Assembly: GCF_038561935.1 (NCBI RefSeq)
Contig: NZ_CP102770.1
Location: 9,858,001-9,922,000, forward strand
Length of the DNA stretch: 64,000 nucleotides
Reading direction: 5' to 3'
DNA from: Myxococcus stipitatus
GTDB taxonomy: Bacteria; Myxococcota; Myxococcia; Myxococcales; Myxococcaceae
The position numbers and the translations under genes were made by a program. Shown one piece after another: positions 1 to 9,200 of this stretch (position 1 is its first letter; each line of letters starts with the position of its first letter). The notes under the pieces are model-generated. The model was not told where the DNA came from, did not search any database, and worked only from the letters and a program-made list of their open reading frames with translations.

Positions 1-24
1 CGGTGAGGGACCTCTGGGAGAGAA

Positions 25-53
25 ACCTGGGCCCGCTGTAGACGAGCCCAGGT
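25..53 (-). terminator. Hairpin terminator after first duplicated lipoprotein gene
   Basis: The arms ACCTGGGC and GCCCAGGT pair perfectly around a 13-base loop. The hairpin lies 16 bases past the stop codon of the minus-strand gene that ends at 69. There is no clear U-tract, so calling it a terminator is an inference. It is supported by a nearly identical hairpin placed the same way after the paralogue (1140-1171). Confidence 0.55.
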
Positions 54-68
54 CTGGGGTGAGAGGGA

Positions 69-899
69 TTACTTCACGCAGTTGGCCCAGCCGCGCTTCG
101 CGGGCGAGAGCGTCATCTCCCAGGTCCGGGTGCCGGAGTTGTAGTCGATGCTCAGGCCGTCCGTGAGGCTGTTCTGGTTGAAGCGACCGCCGAGGCCGGA
201 GAGGAAGCAGCCGACGCCACCCGGGTCATAGGCCAGGTCCTTGCTGAAGCCGCTGCCGGCGGAGATCCACTGCCAGCCGCCGTGGCTCTCCGGGACGTCG
301 ACACACAGCGCGCGGCCACCACCCTCGCTCGCGAGGTCGCCGCCCAGGTACCAGTTGAGGCCGTCGTTCCAGACGCGGACGTACTCGGAGGTGGAGTCGA
401 AGGCGCCAGCGCCCTCGACCATGGTGAGGAAGCAGCGGCGGTCGGCCGTCACGGCGCCGAGGAGCTTGGCAGGCTGGCCGTTGTACCAGGAGACCTCCGC
501 CGTCCGGTTGGCGCTCGTGGTCATGCACTCGACGGTGCTGCCCAGCATCTTGCTGAAGTTGTGGTTGACGAAGATGTACCACTCACCCGCGAAGATGAAC
601 GTACCGGTGCTGCCCCAGCTGCTGCTGCCCGTGGGCGGCTGGAGGTTGCCGGACACGCCCGTGAGGAAGCAGGTGCGGTTGGTCGCGGTGCCGATGGACG
701 TGGAGACGTAGCCGTTCGCGCTGGTGTGCCAGTTGTACGGGCCATGGAGGCCCACGCGCTGCTCGACCTGGTCCACGGCCTCGTCGGCGACGACGGGCGA
801 CGTGGCCTCCGGCGAGGTGGGGTCGAGAGGCTCACCGCCACAAGCGACGGTGAAGGTGGCCAGCGGGAGGGCGAACAGGAGGTTGCGCATGGAACGCAT
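69..899 (-). CDS. Secreted lipoprotein of unknown function, triple internal repeat (copy 1)
   Basis: This 276-residue protein has a lipoprotein signal peptide: a short basic start, a hydrophobic run and a T-V-A-C lipobox at about residue 20. The mature part is made of three similar modules, each with a Cys-Phe-Leu-Thr/Ser core followed by a Gly-rich turn and aromatic residues, and it ends in a conserved Cys. The start MRSMRN gives the shortest signal peptide; the second Met would also work. The neighbour at 1182-2042 is a clear paralogue in tandem on the same strand. I do not recognise the family. Paired Cys residues suggest disulphides in an exported, lipid-anchored beta-rich protein. No catalytic motif is visible. 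Confidence 0.85.
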   Translation of the reverse strand: MRSMRNLLFALPLATFTVACGGEPLDPTSPEATSPVVADEAVDQVEQRVGLHGPYNWHTSANGYVSTSIGTATNRTCFLTGVSGNLQPPTGSSSWGSTGTFIFAGEWYIFVNHNFSKMLGSTVECMTTSANRTAEVSWYNGQPAKLLGAVTADRRCFLTMVEGAGAFDSTSEYVRVWNDGLNWYLGGDLASEGGGRALCVDVPESHGGWQWISAGSGFSKDLAYDPGGVGCFLSGLGGRFNQNSLTDGLSIDYNSGTRTWEMTLSPAKRGWANCVK

Positions 900-1139
900 G
901 GAGAGAACCCGGTCCTTTCAAAGACAGCCAGGCGCGAGCGGGGCGACCGCGCGCCAGATGGGAGCTCCGGGCCGGGGCGCCGCGCCATGCGGGTCCGGGT
1001 CTCGGAGTGAGCCCGGGTAGAGCAACCGGAATGCCAACGGGTCCTCAGGGGGAGGCGCGGGGGAGGACGGCAAGGGTTGCCGGGATGCGGGGGAGGACGC
1101 GGGCAAGGCTTGCCGGTCGCGGCAGGGCTTGCGGTGCGG

Positions 1140-1171
1140 GACCTGGGCCCGCGAGGAGGCGAGCCCAGGTC
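1140..1171 (-). terminator. Hairpin terminator after second duplicated lipoprotein gene
   Basis: The arms GACCTGGGC and GCCCAGGTC pair perfectly, 11 bases beyond the stop codon of the minus-strand gene ending at 1182. The arm sequence is the same as in the hairpin at 25-53, so gene and terminator were duplicated together. Confidence 0.55.
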
Positions 1172-1181
1172 TTGAGAGGGA

Positions 1182-2042
1182 TTACTTGACGCAGCTCGCC
1201 CAGCCGCGCTTGTAGGCGGTGAGGTTCATCTCCCAGGTGCGGGTGCCGGCGTTGTAGTCGACGCTCACGCCGTCGCTGTAGCTGTTCTGGTTGAAGTTGC
1301 CGCCGAGGCCGTGGAGGAAGCAGCCGATGCCATCGGGGTTGTAGGCGAGGTTCACGGTCTTGGTGTTCGAGCCGGTGCTCCCCTGCCAGGCGCCATGGTC
1401 CTCGGGGATGTCGACGCACAGGGCCTTGGCACCGCCATCGCCGACGAGGTCTCCCCCGAGGTACCAGTTGAGGCCGTCATTCCAGACGCGGACGTACTCG
1501 GCGGTGGAGTCGAAGCCGCCAGCGCCCACGATGCTGGTGAGGAAGCAGCGACGGTCGGCCGTCACGGCGCCGAGGAGCTTGGCGGCCTCGCCCGTGTACC
1601 AGGCGACCTCGGCGGTGCGGTTGGCGACGGAGTTGACGCACTGGACGGAGGTGGACAGGGCCGTGCTGAGGGTCTGGTTGACGAAGATCCTCCACTCACT
1701 CCCGGCGAGGAGGACACCGGCCATCCCCCAGCCGAGGTCGTTGGGGGCGGACTGGAGGTTGCCGCCGAGCGCGGTGAGGAAGCAGGTGCGGTTGGAGGAA
1801 GCGCCGAGGGACGTGGAGATGTACTCGGGCTGGTTCGTGCGCCACGTATAGGGGCCGTAGATGGAGACCTGTTGCTCGGCCTGGCCGATGGCCTCATCGG
1901 CGACCGCGGGGGCTTCGGCCCGCGGAGCGTCGGTGTCGAGAGCCTCGCCACCACAAGCGACGGTGAAGGTCGCGAGCGGGAGGGCGAAGAGGAGGTTGCG
2001 CAGGGAGGGCCAAGGGGCTGCGAGGTGTCGGGGGGATTGCAT
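1182..2042 (-). CDS. Secreted lipoprotein of unknown function, triple internal repeat (copy 2)
   Basis: A 286-residue paralogue of the 69-899 product. It shares the Arg-Asn-Leu-Leu-Phe-Ala signal peptide, the T-V-A-C lipobox and the three Cys-Phe-Leu modules, and it ends Gly-Trp-Ala-Ser-Cys-Val-Lys. The reading frame stays open upstream, but the ATG at 2042 is preferred because it puts the hydrophobic signal near the N terminus. The upstream 250 bases match the region upstream of copy 1 in several blocks, including one around 2136-2160 resembling 985-1010. The duplication therefore covered promoter, gene and terminator. Function unknown. Confidence 0.82.
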   Translation of the reverse strand: MQSPRHLAAPWPSLRNLLFALPLATFTVACGGEALDTDAPRAEAPAVADEAIGQAEQQVSIYGPYTWRTNQPEYISTSLGASSNRTCFLTALGGNLQSAPNDLGWGMAGVLLAGSEWRIFVNQTLSTALSTSVQCVNSVANRTAEVAWYTGEAAKLLGAVTADRRCFLTSIVGAGGFDSTAEYVRVWNDGLNWYLGGDLVGDGGAKALCVDIPEDHGAWQGSTGSNTKTVNLAYNPDGIGCFLHGLGGNFNQNSYSDGVSVDYNAGTRTWEMNLTAYKRGWASCVK

Positions 2043-2313
2043 GGAGAGACCTGGTCCTTTCAATGACAGCCACGCGCGAGCGGAGGGGACCGCACCGAGC
2101 GTGGCCGAGGGGGGCTCCGTGTCGGAACACCGCACCATGCGGGTCCGGGTCACGGAGTAGGCCCAGGCAGAGCAATTGGAGCGCCAAAGACTCTCCCAGC
2201 GAGAGACGTGGCGGGACGGTAAGGATTGCGGGAATCCGGAGGCAATGACTGCCAAGTCCGGCAGGGATTGCGATGGGGGCGACAGTGGTTCGAGGGAGGA
2301 CGTCGCGTCCCCG

Positions 2314-3024
2314 CTAACGCCTCTTTCTGGGAGAGGCCGCGCGAGCGAGGCCATCGATGAGCAGCTCGAGTCCGAAGTCGAAGTCCGCCTGGTAGCCCGC
2401 GGCGGTGCTGCTCGCCCTCCCCTCCTTCTTCGCGGCGCGGCCCATGACGAAGGAAATCATTTCGATGAGGTGTGGGTATTCGGCGGGGCTGATGTGGGGA
2501 GCAAGCGAGGCGCCGAGCTCGGGGCGCTCCTCGGGCTCGAACGGCCACCAGACCTCCTGGGCGACAAAGCCGTAGATGTAGCTGTCGAGCGACAGGATGG
2601 CGTTGTAGGCGAGCTCCACGGAGAACCCGGCCTCGCGCAGCAGGCGCAGGGAGGCTTCGTGGTGCCGGAGCCGCGCGGGGGTGGGCGTCGTGCGGGACTC
2701 GATGAGCATGGAGGCCCAGCGGTGCCGGAGGAGGACGGTGCGCATGCCGCGAGCGCGGAGCCGGAGGCCCGAGCGCCAGTCCGCGGAGACAGGAGGAGGT
2801 TCAAGCTCCTGCATCACGAGCTCGATGAGGCCATCCAGCAGGTCGTCCTTGTCGCGCACGTGCTTGTAGAGGGACATCGCCTCCACGTCGAGGCGCGAGG
2901 CCACGGCGCGCATGGTGACGGCCTCGATGCCGGAGCGGTCCGCGAGGGTGCGCGCGGCGGCGAAGATTCTCTCGCGAGTCACGGGGAGCCGCTTCGCGGC
3001 ACGACCTCCTGCGTTTCTCTTCAC
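2314..3024 (-). CDS. TetR/AcrR-family transcriptional repressor
   Basis: A 236-residue regulator. Residues about 15-62 form the TetR helix-turn-helix (RERIFAAARTLADRSG followed by VTMRAVASRLDVEAMSLYKHV). The rest resembles the TetR C-terminal ligand domain typed as TetR_C_1. It starts at a GTG (3024) with a GGAG about 8 bases upstream. It is divergent from the oxidoreductase at 3112, and two palindromes lie in the 87-base gap, so it very likely represses that gene and itself, with release by an unknown small molecule. Confidence 0.85.
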   Translation of the reverse strand: MKRNAGGRAAKRLPVTRERIFAAARTLADRSGIEAVTMRAVASRLDVEAMSLYKHVRDKDDLLDGLIELVMQELEPPPVSADWRSGLRLRARGMRTVLLRHRWASMLIESRTTPTPARLRHHEASLRLLREAGFSVELAYNAILSLDSYIYGFVAQEVWWPFEPEERPELGASLAPHISPAEYPHLIEMISFVMGRAAKKEGRASSTAAGYQADFDFGLELLIDGLARAASPRKRR

Positions 3025-3046
3025 GGGCGTGGCTCCAGGGGTCGAT

Positions 3047-3094
3047 TTGACGGTGGCTTACAACGCAAGCTAAACATGGCTTATCTTGTAAGCC
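3047..3094. promoter_or_regulatory. Promoter with two TetR-type operator palindromes
   Basis: Site 2 (3078-3094) is a perfect palindrome, GGCTTA-TCTTG-TAAGCC. Site 1 (3055-3071) is an imperfect copy, GGCTTA-CAACG-CAAGCT. Their centres are 23 bp apart, about two helical turns. A TTGACG (3047-3052) and TAAACA (3071-3076) with an 18-bp spacer would make a promoter for the oxidoreductase whose spacer is site 1. The arrangement fits autoregulated repression by the divergent TetR protein. Confidence 0.6.
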
Positions 3095-3111
3095 AACGGA
3101 GAGTCCGCACC

Positions 3112-4104
3112 ATGGCCACGATGCGCGCCGCCTGTGTCGAACGGTATGGAGGCCCCGAGGTGGTTCAGCTGCGCGAGGTCGCGAAGCCGAGGCCGAAGAA
3201 GGGGGAGCTGCTCATCCGGGTGGTCAACACGACGGTCAACTCCGCGGACTGGCGCATCCGCTCACTCGAGGTCCCCAGGGGCTATGGGACGCTGATGCGA
3301 ATGGTCGTGGGGTTCTCGGCGCCCAGGCAGCCGGTGCTGGGCTCGGAGCTGGCGGGGGTGGTCGAGGAGACCGGGAACGGCGTCGAGGGCTTCCGGGTGG
3401 GCGACGCGGTGATTGCGGTGGCCGGGATGAGCATGGGGGCACATGCGGAGTTCAAGGTCATGTCCGCGGCGGAGCGAGTCATCGCGAAGCCGGCGGCACT
3501 GAGCTTCCAGGAGGCGAGCGCGCTCTGCTTCGGAGGGCTGACCGCGCTGCACTATCTGCGAGCGAGGGCGAAGGTGCGGAGCGGGGAGAAGCTCCTGGTC
3601 ATCGGGGCCTCGGGCGCGGTGGGAGTCGCGGCCCTTCAGCTCGCGCGGGAGTTCGGCGTGGAGACGACGGCGGTGTGCAGCGGAGGGAACGCGGAGCTGG
3701 TGCGGTCGCTGGGGGCCCAGCACGTCGTCGACTACACGCGAGAGGACCTCACTGCGCGGAGCGAGCGGTACGACGTGATTCTCGACTGCGTGGGGAGCGT
3801 TGAGTACGGGAGCGTGAGGCCGCTGATGAAGCAGGGAGGGAGGCTGCTCCGAATCGTGTCGAGTCTCGCGGGACAGTTCACCGCCCTGTTCCAGGGCCGA
3901 CTCTCCGGACACCGGGTCATCGCGGGAGTCGGCACCGAGCGCACCGAGGACATGCGCTATCTGGCGGAGCTGGCGGCGCAGGGCAAGTACCGCCCGGTCA
4001 TCGACAGCGCGTTTCCTCTCGAGGGAATCCGGGACGCGTATACGCGCGTCGAGAGCAAGCGGAAGCGCGGGAGTGTCGTGCTCGACGTGAGCCCCGCGCC
4101 GTGA
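3112..4104 (+). CDS. NAD(P)-dependent quinone-oxidoreductase-like alcohol dehydrogenase (MDR family)
   Basis: A 330-residue zinc-independent medium-chain dehydrogenase of the quinone oxidoreductase/enoyl reductase type. The N-terminal GroES-like domain has GGPEVV and LGSELAGVVEETG. The Rossmann domain has VIGASGAVGVAALQLA at about residues 160-175 for NAD(P)H. No zinc-ligand Cys cluster is seen. The ATG at 3112 follows a CGGAGAG ribosome site. The gene is alone on its strand and divergent from its likely repressor, a common detoxification arrangement. The substrate is unknown; reactive quinones or enones are likely for the family. Confidence 0.85.
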   Translation: MATMRAACVERYGGPEVVQLREVAKPRPKKGELLIRVVNTTVNSADWRIRSLEVPRGYGTLMRMVVGFSAPRQPVLGSELAGVVEETGNGVEGFRVGDAVIAVAGMSMGAHAEFKVMSAAERVIAKPAALSFQEASALCFGGLTALHYLRARAKVRSGEKLLVIGASGAVGVAALQLAREFGVETTAVCSGGNAELVRSLGAQHVVDYTREDLTARSERYDVILDCVGSVEYGSVRPLMKQGGRLLRIVSSLAGQFTALFQGRLSGHRVIAGVGTERTEDMRYLAELAAQGKYRPVIDSAFPLEGIRDAYTRVESKRKRGSVVLDVSPAP

Positions 4105-4123
4105 TGCGTGGGCCTCCCGGCTT

Positions 4124-4966
4124 CTACTTCTGCAATGCCTCGCGGTGGAGCCGGATGGCCTCGGACTCCTGTCCCTTGGGGACGCGCACAAAGTCCATCA
4201 GCTCCAGCTCCGGTCCAGCCGCATCCTCCGAGCCGGGCATCAAGGCGACCACGAGTTGCTGACCGGTCCGCACGGCATCGGGCCCTCCCGCCACCCAGAA
4301 GCTGGCTTGACGCGGGGGCTGCCCATGCAGCGCCTGCTCCAGCTCATACCCCAACCGCACCTCGTACCCCTGCGACCCTTGGCGAGTGGGGCCCACCTTC
4401 GTCACACGAACCACCGCGATGCTGCCTTCACCTTGCGCATATGCATGCAGGGACTGGGAATCGAGAACGTCAACAGACCTCTCCATCCGTGCGAGCACTT
4501 CCTTGTGCTGGCGAACAGCCTCCTCCTCCTGCCCCTTGGGGATGAGGACGGAGGACAGCAGGCCCACGTCCTTCGCGTTCTCGGGACTGTACTTGAGGGC
4601 CACGATGAGCCGTCCGCCGATGAGCGCGTTGTCGAGTCCACCCCACAGCCAGAAGGACGCTTGCCGTGGCGTCGTGCCGTGGATGCCTTGCTCCAACACA
4701 TACTCCACATGCACCCGAGCCCCACGCGTGCCTTGGTTGGAGGCCTTCGCGCTCACGACCCGGACCAGCGCGACACTGCCACCCAGCTTCACGCAGTCGC
4801 GGAAGGTCCGCTCATCCAACGCCTTGATTTGAGATTCCATCTGGGAGTCCTTCGCCGGTGAGGCGGTTCGCGCGGGTGCGGGAGGCTTCGCGGGGCCAGG
4901 CCCCGCCGCGCAGGAAAAGAAAAGCCATAAGGCATTCACGACCACGGCCTGACGCTTCATCGCCAT
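4124..4966 (-). CDS. Lipoprotein with two tandem copies of an unknown domain
   Basis: A 280-residue protein with a lipoprotein signal ending F-F-S-C at about residue 19. Two clear repeats follow. Repeat 1 spans about residues 65-165 and repeat 2 about 175-275. Both carry an xVxxVRV strand, a Leu-Glu-Gln-(G/A)-(I/L)-His-Gly stretch, a PRQASFW motif, an LIVAL/LVVAL strand and a PKGQExEA(V/I)RxH(K/R)E end. The ATG overlaps the end of the upstream gene by 10 bases, so it is the last gene of the operon that begins with the VgrG-CHAT gene. I do not recognise the domain. An envelope-located partner or immunity role for the effector is possible but unproven. Confidence 0.7.
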   Translation of the reverse strand: MAMKRQAVVVNALWLFFSCAAGPGPAKPPAPARTASPAKDSQMESQIKALDERTFRDCVKLGGSVALVRVVSAKASNQGTRGARVHVEYVLEQGIHGTTPRQASFWLWGGLDNALIGGRLIVALKYSPENAKDVGLLSSVLIPKGQEEEAVRQHKEVLARMERSVDVLDSQSLHAYAQGEGSIAVVRVTKVGPTRQGSQGYEVRLGYELEQALHGQPPRQASFWVAGGPDAVRTGQQLVVALMPGSEDAAGPELELMDFVRVPKGQESEAIRLHREALQK

Positions 4967-5496
4967 GAGAACTCCGCGTCCACCGGATGCCAGCGGCGAT
5001 GGACGGCGAAGACGCGCCCCAGCTCTCCGTTGACCAAGACCTGGATGTAGTCCCGCTCGACCCGAACGCCGTCGACGACATGGCCCCAGCGAGCCACGAA
5101 GACCCTCTCGCCGCCTTGGACTTCGTAGTCGGCGACCTCCAGGACCGCATCCTCCGGCGGCGCGGCGGCCTGGGTCGCCAGTTCCAACGCCTCCGCCTTG
5201 CCAAGCCCCGCGCCACACCGCTCCGCGAAGGCCGAGAAGACCCACGAGCACTGCTCCCCCGTGATGGGGCTGTAGCGGGCCACGTACTCGGAGGTCCGCT
5301 GGTACATCCCGAAGCGCACGCGCTTGTATCCCGCCTTGCGCTCCACCCCCTCCGGGCGCGCCATGAGGAGGTACTTGAGGTACAGGACGGCATCCGGTGT
5401 CTGCTGCCGCTCCAGGTCGCGCTCGATGACTCGGAACACCTGGTCCTCGGCGCGCTCCAAGGTCCGCCGTTCCTCGGGTGACGTTTCGTCGGTCAT
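4957..5496 (-). CDS. Hypothetical protein with PepSY-like C-terminal region
   Basis: A 179-residue soluble protein with no signal peptide. The N-terminal half is charged and helical. From about residue 95 a pattern of Lys-Ala-Glu-Ala-Leu-Glu-Leu-Ala, then an Arg-Val-Phe-Val-Ala-Arg-Trp strand, then Asp-Tyr-Ile-Gln-Val-Leu-Val-Asn and Gly-Arg-Val recalls the PepSY/YPEB fold, known as a peptidase-inhibiting propeptide. This resemblance is by eye only. It is third in the run downstream of the VgrG-CHAT gene and overlaps the next gene by 10 bases. It could belong to the immunity module for that effector. Confidence 0.65.
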   Translation of the reverse strand: MTDETSPEERRTLERAEDQVFRVIERDLERQQTPDAVLYLKYLLMARPEGVERKAGYKRVRFGMYQRTSEYVARYSPITGEQCSWVFSAFAERCGAGLGKAEALELATQAAAPPEDAVLEVADYEVQGGERVFVARWGHVVDGVRVERDYIQVLVNGELGRVFAVHRRWHPVDAEFSWR

Positions 5497-5523
5497 GGCC
5501 GTCTCCCTCCTGGAGCCTGACCG

Positions 5524-5772
5524 CTAGCGAGAGCGCCGGACACGCACCACCTCCGTCGTCGGGTCCGAGATCGCCAGCTCCACCCATCGGCCACCGCCCA
5601 AGACGAAGCGGACCAACCAGACCAGGACATCCCGCACACGAGAGGGCTCCTCCGGTCGCCCCTCCGCGAGCTCGATATAGGCCCGCTCCGCACCGGAGAC
5701 CCGGGCTCCCTCTGGAACCTCCATCTCCTGGCGGGCGGCCAGGGCCACCTCCACCGCTTGCGCCTCCGTCAT
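5524..5772 (-). CDS. Small hypothetical protein, PepSY-like
   Basis: An 82-residue protein. The ATG at 5772 overlaps the stop of the upstream gene in an ATGA, so translation is coupled. It opens MTEAQAVEVALAARQ, has a Trp-containing strand DVLVWLVRFVLG and ends in DPTTEVVRV. This order (helix with Ala-Val-Ala, Trp-Val strand, Thr-Glu-Val-Val strand) is PepSY-like. Its function is not known. Position and coupling suggest it acts with the 161-residue neighbour. Confidence 0.65.
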   Translation of the reverse strand: MTEAQAVEVALAARQEMEVPEGARVSGAERAYIELAEGRPEEPSRVRDVLVWLVRFVLGGGRWVELAISDPTTEVVRVRRSR

Positions 5773-6254
5773 GCCGGGTCTTCCTCCACGGGCAGGAAGG
5801 AGATGACCGCGCGCCGCGAGGGATTGATGCGCACCACCCAGTCCGCTGTCGCTTCCCGACCGAGAGACTCTCTCAGGAGGAGCTCGAGGCACTCCCCCTG
5901 GCCCTTCCGCGACCTGACCAGCGTCATGCCGGGACGAAGCAGCCCGCTGGTGCGAGCGACAGCGAGCGCCTCGTCATCCGTCAGGGGCTCCCACCGGCAC
6001 TTCTGCCACTTGTCATGGTCCTCGTACCCGACGACCCGGTCCTCGTCGTCGAGGACCACCTCGAACTGGCTGTAGCGCCTCCAGAGGACCACGGTCTGGT
6101 CGACTCCCTGGCGCAACTCGATGGGGTCCCACGTCACCGCCTCCGCGTCCGGCACGATGACGGGCTCGGCATGGAACGCTCCGGTGAGCTCTCGCTCGGC
6201 GAGGGCCAGGCAGTCCTCCACGGCCTTCTTCCGGAGCACATCTGGGTCAAACAT
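5769..6254 (-). CDS. Hypothetical protein, candidate immunity partner of the VgrG-CHAT effector
   Basis: A 161-residue cytosolic-looking protein starting 31 bases after the VgrG-CHAT stop codon, with an AAGGAG ribosome site. It has a C-terminal pattern (LTDDEALAVARTSGLL, then Glu-Leu-Leu-Leu, then DWVVRINPSRRAVISF) that again resembles PepSY. The first gene after a toxin is the usual place for the immunity gene, and PepSY domains are known protease inhibitors, which would fit a protease effector. No direct evidence beyond position and shape. Confidence 0.65.
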   Translation of the reverse strand: MFDPDVLRKKAVEDCLALAERELTGAFHAEPVIVPDAEAVTWDPIELRQGVDQTVVLWRRYSQFEVVLDDEDRVVGYEDHDKWQKCRWEPLTDDEALAVARTSGLLRPGMTLVRSRKGQGECLELLLRESLGREATADWVVRINPSRRAVISFLPVEEDPA

Positions 6255-6285
6255 CCGAAGGACTCCTTCGACTCCAAGACCTGTC

Positions 6286-9200
6286 CTACTTCAACAGCGA
6301 GGCGATGCTGCCCACGACCCCGACGATGGCACGTCCCAGCGCGGTGATGGGCTGGAGCAGCGGGTGCGCGATGGAGCCGCCTCCCTCGCCCATCAGGACG
6401 GGGCGCATGCTGCGGTAGTACGCCGCCCCCACGTCGAAGAAGACGGTGGGAATCTTGTGAGGGTTCAGCTGATAGGAGTTGATCCACTTGCGATAGAAGT
6501 TGCGCGCCATGTTCCGCGCGTCGTCATCTGGAATGTAGCAGCGGAACGCCAGGTAGTTGCGCGTCCCTCGGGCGATGAAGGCCTCACCCAGGCTGCGCTC
6601 CCACGCGGCCACGCACGTGTCCATGTAGACCAGATAGCGAGGCACGCTGGGGACCGCCCCCTTGCTGCGAGTCTCCGTGTCACCGAAATTCGTATTTCCG
6701 AGCACGACGACACTGCGCCAGTCCCCACCTGGCTGCGGGTCTGGCGGATTCGCGCCGGAGGCGTCGTCGAGCGAGTTGAATTCATCGTTCCGGTCCACCA
6801 CGTTGCCATGGCTCGCGTGATGGTACGCATAGCTGTTGCGCAGCACGGAGCCCCAGTGGTTCAGCGGAACATTCGCCGCGTTGAAGGCATGCGTGCCCAC
6901 ATGGTGATGCGCCTTGGCCCCCAGCAGGCCCGCGATCTCCGCCATCTCCGCCTGGGTGGTGAGTCCGCCTCCAGCGGGGGTGTCCGCGATGGCGTCGCTC
7001 GCGACGAAGTGCCAGTACTCGACCCGGAGGGTCTTCGCCTTGTCCTTGCTCAAGTCGAAGGGGCTCGTCGCGCTGAGCGCCTTATGGGACAGCTTCACGC
7101 GAAAGTAGAACAGGGGCGTGTTCCAGGGGTCCCACGGCAGGTGCTTCGCCTCGAACGTGAACTCCGGTGGGCTGCCCGTCTTCTTCTCCACCACCTTGCT
7201 GCCCTTGACCACCAGGTCCTTGAGGGTGGCGACGCGCGCGCCGGTGACGCAGTGGTGGATGGAGATGAGCGCATTCGCCCCATCCGGGACGTTCTCCGTC
7301 GTGACCTGGGGAACGACCTTCGCGTCGCCGGGAATCGCGCCCCCAGGAGGCGCTCCGCTGTTGAAGTTCGGCAGCACGCTCGCCTTGCTCCAGGAGAGCG
7401 GCTTGATGACGGGCGTGGGCTCCTTCTTGGGGTCCTTGGGCGCCTTGGCCTTCTTGCCCTTGAGGCGCTTCTGCGAGCCCGCGGCCACCATCTTCACCTG
7501 CGAGCCCTTCAACTTGAGCGGACTCCCATCGAAGGTGATGGTGCTCCCCGTCCACTGGATGTCGCCGGACTTCTCGACGCGCAGCACCACCTTCCCTCCC
7601 ACGGAGAAGGTGAGCGTGTCCGCCATCAGCTCGAGCTCCTTCGCGAGCCAGGCGATGCTCGACTTGATGGTGTGGACCGCATCGCCCTTCACCTTCTCGA
7701 TGTGGTCCTTCCGCGTCTCCTGCCGCAGGTTGTCCGGCGTCTCCGTCTTGAACTCACCCACGACCTTGGAGGAGCGCTTGCCTCCGACGCGCTCCTCCCG
7801 GTCCAGCAGCACGACTTCCGCCGAGGAGCGGCCAATCTGCTCGGCCCGCAGCCCCACGACCGCCTCGTTCATCACCAGGCCCACGGCGACCGAGTACGCC
7901 CCGCCCACGTTCAGCGCCTTGGCCAGCCCCACCGTCTCCGCGGAGGCCATCGCCACATCGACCTTCTCCGCCATCGCCACGGAGATGCTCTGAACCGCGG
8001 AGACGCTCTCGACGGCATCCTTGCGCACCTCGACGTCGCGGTTGCCCGTCACCGCGAGCGTCTGGTTGCCCTGGACCCGCGTCAGCTCATTCCGCTCGAC
8101 CGTGAGCGACTGGTTTCCATCGACCTGCTGGGTCCGGTTGCCCGAGACGCGCAGGGACTCATGCGCCCCCACGCGCTGGGCCTTGTCGTTCAGCACCTCG
8201 ATCTTCCAGTTCTTCTGACCGTGGAGATGGATTCGCTCCACCGCCGCCGCGTCCTCGAACTGCAACTCATTGAAGCCATTTCCCCCAGGGCTGGAGCTGG
8301 AGCGCAGCGTGCTCTTCGTCTTCTCGCCCGGCAGGGGCACGGGCGTGGGGTTCTCTCCGTTGTAGACGGAGCCCACCACGAGCGGCCTGTCCGGATTGCC
8401 CTCGAGGAAGCGGACCACCACCTCCTGCCCCACACGAGGCAGGTACAGCGCCCCCCACCCCGCACCGGCCCAGGCCTGACTCACCCGCACCCAGCAGGAG
8501 CTCTTGTCATCGCCCGAGGCCTCGCGGTCCCAATGAAACTGGACCTTGATGCGGCCGTGCTCATCCGTGTGGATCTCCTCCCCCGGAGGACCGACGACGA
8601 TGGCCGTCTGCGCGCCCGCGATCCTGGGGGACGGCGTCACGCGAGGCGGACGGAAGGGCACTCCCGCCGGAATGGCGCCGAAGCGACTCTGGTACTCCCC
8701 ATGCCCGCCCTGATGCGCGACCGACACCAACAGGTAGGCGCCATCCAGTGAGGGGTCGGGGTGCTCCGCCAGCGAGAAGGTGCGCCCCGGCACCAGGCGC
8801 ACGCTCGAGCATTCGCCGTCGCAGCCCTCGGCATCGTGCCTCAGCTCCTCCAACCGCACCTGCGCCAGGCCCTTCCCTGCCCCCGGCGTCAGATACCCAC
8901 CGGGATGGAGATAGGCCTCCATCTCCGCATTCGCGTCGGCGCTCTTGCTCGACACCGACAGGTCCAGCGACGGGCGGACGAAGTCGAAGTCCCTCAACGC
9001 CACCTTGCCCGAGCGAATCCTCGAGGCCCTCACCACCCCGACCAGGTGCTCCTCTCCGGGCTCCGCGCCCGTGGGGTCGCGGTACGGCAGCCTGTCGGAA
9101 CCCTCGATGGCGTCGGCGGCGCTCGCTCCGTCCCCGAGGACCAGGACATGGCTGCTCTCGGAGTGCTCGAAGAAATAGAAGATGCCCGCCTCTTCCAGCA

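Noticed and set aside
6121-8751. Long open frame (876 codons) on the plus strand opposite the VgrG-CHAT gene
   Set aside because: It is rich in Arg, His and Leu with no domain and mirrors the codon bias of the real gene on the other strand.
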